Source: Crossiella sp. CA-258035
GTDB taxonomy: Bacteria > Actinomycetota > Actinomycetes > Mycobacteriales > Pseudonocardiaceae
Assembly: GCF_030064675.1 (NCBI RefSeq)
Contig: NZ_CP116413.1
Span: 9,081,501-9,145,500, forward strand
Reading direction: 5' to 3'
Length of the DNA stretch: 64,000 bases
Under the pieces are notes generated by a model. That model saw nothing but the letters and a program-made list of their open reading frames with translations, was not told where the DNA came from and did no database searches. The position numbers and the translations under genes were made by a program. This document shows, piece by piece, positions 58,830-64,000 of the stretch (positions within the stretch are counted from its first letter, which is position 1; each line of letters starts with the position of its first letter).

Positions 58830-59579
58830 ATGACGGAGGCCACCCGTCGAGAACGGCTACGCGCTCACACAGAGCGTGATATCCGTGCGGCGGCCCGTCG
58901 CCTACTGGTGGAGAACGGCCGCGACGCGGTGACCCTGCGCGCCATCGCCCGCGACCTGGGCATCACCGCACCGGCGCTCTACCGCTACTACGACTCCCGC
59001 GAGGACCTGCTCCGCCAGCTCTGCGAGGACGTCTGCCTGTCCATGGCCGAGGAGCTCCAGCCCAAGCTCGACGCGGTCGGCGACGGCGACCTCCTCGGCC
59101 AGGTCTTCACCGTCTTCCGGTCCTTCCGCCGCTGGGCCCTGGACCACCCGCAGGAGTTCACCCTGGTCTTCGCCTCGCCAGAGGTCGAGGTCAACAACAG
59201 CTCCCGCGGCGGCCGCAAGACCCTGGGCGAGGACATGTTCGGCCGGGTCTTCCTGGGCGTGGCCGGAAAACTGCTCGCGGAGAACCAGGAGCTCGCCGCG
59301 GGCACCGGCGAGGTCCCGGCCGCGCTGGAGGAAGACCTCCGCGGCTACCGCGACGACCTGCTGAAGTCCCTGGCCGACACCGGCATCCAGCTCACCGCCG
59401 ACCGCCTCGGCCTGTCCACGGTCTACCTGATGCTCCAGTGCTGGGTCCGGCTCTACGGCCACGTCGCACTGGAGGTCTTCGGCCGCTTCCCGTTCGCGCT
59501 GAACAACGCCGAGACGCTGTTCGAGTCGATGATCGCCGAACTGGCCAGGGAGGTCGGCCTGCCGGAGCCGCCTCCCTGA
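58830..59579 (+). CDS. TetR-family regulator of the MMPL transporter
   Basis: 249 residues. HTH: 'RDIRAAARRLLVENGRDAVTLRAIARDLGITAPALYRYYDSREDLLRQLCED'. The C-terminal domain is of the TetR_C_13 type ('FRSFRRWALDHPQEFTLVFASPEVEV', 'YLMLQCWVRLYGHVALEVFGRFPF'). GAAGGGGTGA precedes the ATG. It probably represses itself and the divergent MMPL gene through the paired operators; inducer unknown. Confidence 0.9.
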   Translation: MTEATRRERLRAHTERDIRAAARRLLVENGRDAVTLRAIARDLGITAPALYRYYDSREDLLRQLCEDVCLSMAEELQPKLDAVGDGDLLGQVFTVFRSFRRWALDHPQEFTLVFASPEVEVNNSSRGGRKTLGEDMFGRVFLGVAGKLLAENQELAAGTGEVPAALEEDLRGYRDDLLKSLADTGIQLTADRLGLSTVYLMLQCWVRLYGHVALEVFGRFPFALNNAETLFESMIAELAREVGLPEPPP

Positions 59580-59589
59580 CCAGCGCGGA

Positions 59590-62424
59590 TCACAGGACCA
59601 GGTTGACCAGCCGGCCCGGCACCACGATCACCTTGCGCGGCGAGCCGCCGTCCAGCAGCGCGACCACCTTCTCATCGGCCAGCACCGCGGCCTTGATCTC
59701 GTCCTGGCCGGCCGAGGCGGGCACCACGACCTTGGACCGCAGCTTGCCGTTGACCTGCACCGGGTACTCGATGCTGTCCTCGACCAGGTAGCGCTCCTCG
59801 GCGACCGGGAACGGGCCGTGTGCCAGGGAGGTGTCCTGGCCCAGGCGGGACCACAGTTCCTCGGCCAGGTGCGGGCACAGCGGGGCCAGCATCAGGACCA
59901 GCGGCTCGGCCACCTCGCGGGGGGTGCCCGCTCCGGCGCTGTAGGCCTTGGTCAGGTGGTTGTTCAGCTCGATCAGCTTGGCCGCGGCGGTGTTGTAGCG
60001 CATGGCCGCGTAGTCCTCGCGGACCCCGGCGATGGTCTTGTGCAGCAGCCGCAGCGTGGTCTCGTCCGGGGTGTCCGCGGTGACCCGCAGTTCGCCGGTG
60101 ACCTCGTCGACCAGGTTGCGCCACAGGCGCTGCAGGAAGCGCTGGGCGCCGACCACGTCCTTGGTCGCCCAGGGGCGGGAGACCTCCAGCGGGCCCATGG
60201 ACATCTCGTACAGCCGGAAGGTGTCCGCCCCGTAGTTGTCGCACATCTCGTCCGGGGTGACCACGTTCTTCAGGCTCTTGCCCATCTTGCCGTACTCGCG
60301 GCTGACCTCCTGGCCCTGCCAGAAGAACTTGCCGTCCACCTCCTCCACCTCGTGCGCGGGCACGTACGCGCCGCGGGCGTCGGTGAAGGCGTAGGCCTGG
60401 ATGTAGCCCTGGTTGAACAGCTTGCGGTACGGCTCGTCCGAGCTGACCTCGCCCAGGTCGAAGAGCACCTTCTGCCAGAACCGGGAGTACAGCAGGTGCA
60501 GCACCGCGTGCTCCACGCCGCCGATGTACAGGTCGACGCCGCCGGGGTCGGTGGCGCCGTGCTGCTCGGGGCGCGGGCCCAGCCAGTAGCGCTCGTTGGC
60601 CGGGTCGACGAACCGCTCGCTGTTGTCCGGGTCCACGTACCGCAGCTGGTACCAGCAGGAACCCGCCCAGTTGGGCATGGTGTTGGTGTCCCTGCGGTAC
60701 TTCTTCGGCCCGTCGCCCAGGTCCAGCTCGACCGTGGTCCACTCGGTGGCGCGGGACAGCGGCGGGGAGGGCTCGGTGTTGGCGTCGTTGGGGTCGAAGG
60801 TGCGCGGCGAGTAGTCGTCGACCTCGGGCAGCTCCACCGGCAGCATCGACTCCGGCAGCGCGTGCACCCGGCCGTCCTCGTCGTAGACCACCGGGAACGG
60901 CTCGCCCCAGTAGCGCTGCCGGGAGAACAGCCAGTCGCGCAGCTTGTACTGCACGGTGCCCTCACCGGCGCCGCGCTCCTGCAGCCACTCGATGATCGTC
61001 TTCTTCGCCTCGTCGACGGCCATGCCGTCCAGGAACTCGGAGTTGATCGCCGGTCCGTCGCCCAGGAACGGCCCGTCCTGGTGGCCCTCGCCCGGCTGCA
61101 CGGTGCGGATGATCGGCAGGCCGAAGGCGGTGGCGAAGTCCCAGTCGCGGCTGTCCTGGCCGGGCACCGCCATGATCGCGCCGGTGCCGTAGCCCATCAG
61201 CACGTAGTCGGCGATGAACACCGGGATCTGCTTGCCGTTGACCGGGTTCACCGCGTACGCGCCGGTGAACACGCCGGTCTTGTCCTTGTTCTCCTGCCGG
61301 TCCAGCTCGGACTTGCGGGAGGCGGCCACCCGGTAGGCCTCGATCGCCTCGCCGGGGGTGGCCGCGCCCGCGGTCCAGCGCGGGTCCACATCGGCGGGCC
61401 ACTGCGCGGCCGAGATCTCGTCCACCAGCGGGTGTTCCGGGGCCAGCACCATGTAGGTGGCGCCGAACAGGGTGTCCGGGCGGGTGGTGAAGACCTCGAT
61501 CTGCTGCTCGCCGACGGCGAAGCGGACCCTGGCGCCGTGCGAGCGCCCGATCCAGTTGCGCTGCATCGACTTGATCTTCTCCGGCCAGTCCAGCCGGTCC
61601 AGGTCGTCGACCAGGCGGTCGGCGTAGGCGGTGATCCGCATCATCCACTGGCGCAGGCTGCGGCGGAACACCGGGAAGTTGCCGCGCTCGCTGCGGCCGT
61701 CCGCGGTGACCTCCTCGTTGGCCAGCACCGTGCCCAGGCCGGGACACCAGTTCACCGGCGCCTCGGACAGGTAGGCCAGCCGCTGCGAGTCGATGACCTT
61801 CGCCCGCTCGGCCACGGTCAGGTCGGCCCAGCCTCGGCCGTCCGGGGTGGGCCGGGCGCCCTCGGCGTACTCGGCTTCCAGCTCGGCGATCGGCCGCGCC
61901 TTGCCCAGCGCGGTGTCGTAGAAGGAGTTGTAGATTTTCAGGAAGATCCACTGGGTCCACCGGTAGTAGCCGGGGTCGATGGTGGAGATCCGCCGCCGCT
62001 CGTCGTGGCCCAGCCCCAGCCTGCGGATCTGCCGCAGGTAGGTGTTGATGTTCTCCTCGGTGGTCTTGCGCGGGTGCTGCCCGGTCTGCACCGCGTACTG
62101 CTCGGCGGGCAGGCCGAAGGCGTCGAAGCCCATCGTGTGCAGCACGTTGCGCCCGGTCATCCGGTAGTACCTGGCGAAGACGTCGGTGCCGATGAAGCCC
62201 AGCGGGTGCCCGACGTGCAGCCCGGCCCCTGACGGGTAGGGGAACATGTCCTGCACGAACAGCTTGTCCGCCGGCACCTCGCCGTCACCCGCGAGCGACC
62301 CGGCCGGGTTCGGGGCGTGGAAGGTGCCACTGGACTCCCAGCGGTCCTGCCAGCGGCGCTCGATCTCGCCGGCCATGGCTGCGGTGTAGCGGTGCGCCGG
62401 AACGGCGTCCTGGTCCGTGCTCAT
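59590..62424 (-). CDS. leuS: Leucyl-tRNA synthetase
   Basis: 944 residues, normal length. HIGH motif in '[18 protein letters not shown]' (~60-77); the CP1 editing domain includes '[24 protein letters not shown]' and '[14 protein letters not shown]'; the KMSKS loop is 'KMGKSLKN' (~710). Class Ia enzyme charging tRNA-Leu, with editing of norvaline/isoleucine. A Leu-rich leader peptide and terminator upstream suggest attenuation. Confidence 0.97.
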   Translation of the reverse strand: MSTDQDAVPAHRYTAAMAGEIERRWQDRWESSGTFHAPNPAGSLAGDGEVPADKLFVQDMFPYPSGAGLHVGHPLGFIGTDVFARYYRMTGRNVLHTMGFDAFGLPAEQYAVQTGQHPRKTTEENINTYLRQIRRLGLGHDERRRISTIDPGYYRWTQWIFLKIYNSFYDTALGKARPIAELEAEYAEGARPTPDGRGWADLTVAERAKVIDSQRLAYLSEAPVNWCPGLGTVLANEEVTADGRSERGNFPVFRRSLRQWMMRITAYADRLVDDLDRLDWPEKIKSMQRNWIGRSHGARVRFAVGEQQIEVFTTRPDTLFGATYMVLAPEHPLVDEISAAQWPADVDPRWTAGAATPGEAIEAYRVAASRKSELDRQENKDKTGVFTGAYAVNPVNGKQIPVFIADYVLMGYGTGAIMAVPGQDSRDWDFATAFGLPIIRTVQPGEGHQDGPFLGDGPAINSEFLDGMAVDEAKKTIIEWLQERGAGEGTVQYKLRDWLFSRQRYWGEPFPVVYDEDGRVHALPESMLPVELPEVDDYSPRTFDPNDANTEPSPPLSRATEWTTVELDLGDGPKKYRRDTNTMPNWAGSCWYQLRYVDPDNSERFVDPANERYWLGPRPEQHGATDPGGVDLYIGGVEHAVLHLLYSRFWQKVLFDLGEVSSDEPYRKLFNQGYIQAYAFTDARGAYVPAHEVEEVDGKFFWQGQEVSREYGKMGKSLKNVVTPDEMCDNYGADTFRLYEMSMGPLEVSRPWATKDVVGAQRFLQRLWRNLVDEVTGELRVTADTPDETTLRLLHKTIAGVREDYAAMRYNTAAAKLIELNNHLTKAYSAGAGTPREVAEPLVLMLAPLCPHLAEELWSRLGQDTSLAHGPFPVAEERYLVEDSIEYPVQVNGKLRSKVVVPASAGQDEIKAAVLADEKVVALLDGGSPRKVIVVPGRLVNLVL

Positions 62425-62463
62425 GTCATGTCCTGTCGTGTTTGCCTGCCCCTGACAACCAAA

Positions 62464-62495
62464 AACCCCTCAGCCCATGGAGGGCATGAGGGGTT
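62464..62495 (-). terminator. Attenuator-type terminator in the leuS leader
   Basis: Reading leftward, AACCCCTCA (62495-62487 region) pairs with TGAGGGGTT, with an inner GCCC/GGGC stem and one bulged base, followed by TTTTTGG (62465-62459). A second hairpin just upstream (62497-62502 with 62520-62525, inner 62505-62509 with 62513-62517) overlaps the end of the leader peptide reading frame. Such a terminator inside a 5' leader is expected for attenuation. Confidence 0.8.
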
Positions 62496-62516
62496 GCCGC
62501 GCGAACCGGGAACCGG

Positions 62517-62555
62517 TCAGCGCGGCTGGCTAAGAAGCAGGTGGGCCGTGCTCAC
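62517..62555 (-). CDS. leuS leader peptide (Leu-Leu-Leu)
   Basis: GTG at 62555 encodes VSTAHLLLSQPR and ends at TGA 62519-62517. It has three consecutive Leu codons (CTG CTT CTT), two of them rare CTT in this GC-rich genome. TAACCT (62568-62563) lies 7 nt before the GTG, so the peptide would be translated from a leaderless mRNA. A hairpin and a terminator follow before leuS. Ribosome stalling at Leu codons under leucyl-tRNA shortage would favour read-through. Mechanism inferred. Confidence 0.75.
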   Translation of the reverse strand: MSTAHLLLSQPR

Positions 62556-62565
62556 GCCTACCAGG

Positions 62566-63663
62566 TTAGCGCACCGCGAGCGTGATCAGCTGGCTGACCT
62601 GCGTCGCGGAGAAGTTGTCATCGCTGACCAGCACCAGGCTGCGCTCACCGGAGGGCAGCCGGGGACCCCAGGTCATCCCCTCCACATTGTCCACAGTGGA
62701 CAGCCCAAGGGCGCCGAGGTCGGCGAGCAGCTTCTTGCGCACCGGGCGGATCTGCGCCCCGGCCAACGAGTCCACGTCCTTGACGTTGGAGGCCCCGGCG
62801 GTGCTGATCTCGTAGATCCGCACCTTGTTGCCCACCCCGGTGACGAAGGAGCGCTCCATCACCAGGAACCGGTGCGGGTCGTGCTCGGTGACCGGCAGGA
62901 TCGCCACCACGCCGTTGTTGGCGAAGGCCCCGGCGGGCACCGGCTCGGCGAAGACCTTCTCCATCGGGTACGCGTACTGCGCGAGCAACTGCCCCGACCT
63001 GGTCTGCACCGAGATCCGGCCCAGCGCGCCGGCGGCCGGGGTGGGGGAGGGCCCGTCCTGGATCAGCGGCCCCTCCACGGTGGAGACCACCAGCCGCCCG
63101 CCCGCGGCGAAGGCCAGCCCTTCCAGCACCTCGTTGCGCCGCGGCCCGCGCTCGTCAGTGGACATCCGCAGGTTGGCCGGCAGCGGCAGCTCACCGGCGA
63201 AGGAGCCGTCCCGGTGCGCCCGGCGGATGGCCGGGTCGATCACCAGCGGCGGCAGCCGGTCGCCCTCGCTGGTCCACCACAGGTCCCCGGTCAGCGGGTC
63301 GACCCGGATCTCCTCGGGGTCGGGGGTGTCCAGGGACAGCTTCGGGTAGGTCGAGCCGTCCGGGCGCAGCAGCGGCTTGGTGCCGGTCAGCTCGAAGCCC
63401 TGCTCGCCCTTGCGCGCGGTGTAGTAGCGGACCGGCTGCCGGTCGGAGCGGTCGTCGCTGATCAGCACCCACTCCCCGGTGCGCCGGTCGTAGTCGAGGC
63501 CGGAGAGGCCGCCCACCGTGGTGCCCTGGAAGGTGATCTTCCCGATGATCTGCTCTGAGACCAGGCGGACGCGCTGACCTGCGGGTTCAGCCGTGGCGGG
63601 CGCGGCGAGGGCGAGCACCAGGACTCCGGTGAGCGCACCGACGGCGCGGAGAGGTACAGACAT
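62566..63663 (-). CDS. Secreted esterase-like activity of phytase family protein
   Basis: 365 residues from the ATG at 63663. The signal peptide (SVPLRAVGALTGVLVLALAAPATA) is followed by a six-bladed propeller-like phytase/esterase domain: 'GLSGLDYDRRTGEWVLISDDRSD', 'DPEEIRVDPLTGDLWWTSEGD', 'NEVLEGLAFAAGGRLVVSTVEGPL', 'VEGMTWGPRLPSGERSLVLVSDDNF'. The acidic residues at blade centres fit calcium binding. It probably hydrolyses phosphoesters outside the cell; substrate unknown. The gene end overlaps the leuS leader promoter. Confidence 0.8.
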   Translation of the reverse strand: MSVPLRAVGALTGVLVLALAAPATAEPAGQRVRLVSEQIIGKITFQGTTVGGLSGLDYDRRTGEWVLISDDRSDRQPVRYYTARKGEQGFELTGTKPLLRPDGSTYPKLSLDTPDPEEIRVDPLTGDLWWTSEGDRLPPLVIDPAIRRAHRDGSFAGELPLPANLRMSTDERGPRRNEVLEGLAFAAGGRLVVSTVEGPLIQDGPSPTPAAGALGRISVQTRSGQLLAQYAYPMEKVFAEPVPAGAFANNGVVAILPVTEHDPHRFLVMERSFVTGVGNKVRIYEISTAGASNVKDVDSLAGAQIRPVRKKLLADLGALGLSTVDNVEGMTWGPRLPSGERSLVLVSDDNFSATQVSQLITLAVR

Positions 63664-63738
63664 GGGTGCAGCACACCTCACAACGGTGACGAGAAGGTAG
63701 CGGGCGAGTCGCGGAATCACGGCGCTTACCCTCAAGGG

Positions 63739-64000
63739 GTGCAGCAGCTCGCAGTCATCGCCATCGTGCCACGGATCAGCGTGACCTTCCTGCTCGTCAT
63801 CGCCGGGGCGGCGCTGGCCGTGGTCGGGCTGCGCGGCCTGCGCGGCACCCTGCCCCGCAACGCCTACGCAGGCGTGCGCACCGCCCGCGCGATGCGCAGC
63901 GACGAGGCATTCGCACTGGCCAACAAGGTGGCCGGGCTGCCGGTCCTGGTGTCGGGGCTGCTGTTCGCGCTGACCGGCGTGGTCACCGCGCCGCTGACCG
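63739..64000 (+). CDS. SdpI-family membrane protein, 5' part
   Basis: The GTG at 63739 lies 6 nt after TACCCT (63727-63732) without a Shine-Dalgarno. The visible 87 codons give a helix ('VTFLLVIAGAALAVVGLRGL'), the SdpI signature 'LPRNAYAGVRTARAMRSDEAFALANKVAG' and a second helix. SdpI relatives give immunity to the SdpC toxin or have other envelope roles. The gene continues beyond the window. Confidence 0.75.
   Translation, partial: MQQLAVIAIVPRISVTFLLVIAGAALAVVGLRGLRGTLPRNAYAGVRTARAMRSDEAFALANKVAGLPVLVSGLLFALTGVVTAPLT

Noticed and set aside
59818-62232. An 804-codon + strand frame opposite leuS
   Set aside because: Shadow of leuS, which has all synthetase motifs on the other strand.
62425-62565. 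T-box riboswitch upstream of leuS
   Set aside because: I see no T-box consensus or specifier-loop arrangement; a Leu-rich leader peptide explains the terminator better.

Overview
The window is a high-GC actinobacterial chromosome segment with strong C/G bias at third codon positions. Gene content and order (ponA-type PBP, GT87 genes, rpsF-ssb-rpsR-rplI-dnaB, F420/LLM-type oxidoreductase, TipA-like MerR, GIDE-family remnant, actinobacterial leuS) point to the Pseudonocardiales/Pseudonocardiaceae. I cannot name the genus. I saw no tRNA, rRNA, CRISPR array, transposase or prophage gene.

Region 1, 1-17.4 kb. The 3' end of a class A penicillin-binding protein is followed by an accessory block (1.46-11.28 kb) encoding mostly secreted proteins. 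Four genes run leftward: a DUF2690 protein, a propeller/lytic-transglycosylase/golvesin protein, a peptidase-inhibitor-I36-like protein and a lipoprotein. Two genes run rightward: a larger paralogue of the multidomain protein carrying an extra SGNH esterase, and a membrane-anchored partner. After this come two GT87-type mannosyltransferases in inverted orientation, a GDSL hydrolase between them, endonuclease IV and a secreted Pro-rich protein.

Region 2, 17.5-21.1 kb, is the core replication/ribosome block rpsF-ssb-rpsR-rplI-dnaB. rpsF has a leader RNA that can pair with its own Shine-Dalgarno, and a cluster of DnaA-box-like 9-mers lies before dnaB.

Region 3, 21.2-30.9 kb, holds small metabolic modules: an LLM oxidoreductase, a TetR/alcohol dehydrogenase/DHFR-like set, DUF4097 plus a serine hydrolase, an SnoaL/NTF2-like protein under a MerR-type promoter, an SDR, a second serine hydrolase and a BtuF-like binding protein. 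It also contains three decayed gene remnants.

Region 4, 30.9-45.6 kb, carries envelope and signalling genes: a 1200-residue secreted protein built of about fifteen 51-residue chaplin-like modules, a second secreted protein, a beta-helix membrane protein, an AI-2E-type permease, a diguanylate cyclase, a two-component system with a DUF1707 gene, PTS enzyme I and an SdrD-like secreted protein.

Region 5, 45.6-52.8 kb, is a complete ribose operon rbsR-A-C-B1-B2-K-D with two tandem binding proteins and LacI-type operators upstream.

Region 6, 52.8-64.0 kb, has a DUF2339 membrane protein, a second DnaA-box cluster, a TipA-like MerR regulator with a textbook 19-bp-spacer promoter, an MMPL transporter divergent from its TetR regulator, leuS with a leucine-rich leader peptide and terminator, a phytase-like esterase and the start of an SdpI-family gene.

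A recurring theme is leaderless expression. At least ten genes, plus the leuS leader peptide, begin 6-7 nt after a TANNNT-type -10 hexamer without a Shine-Dalgarno.
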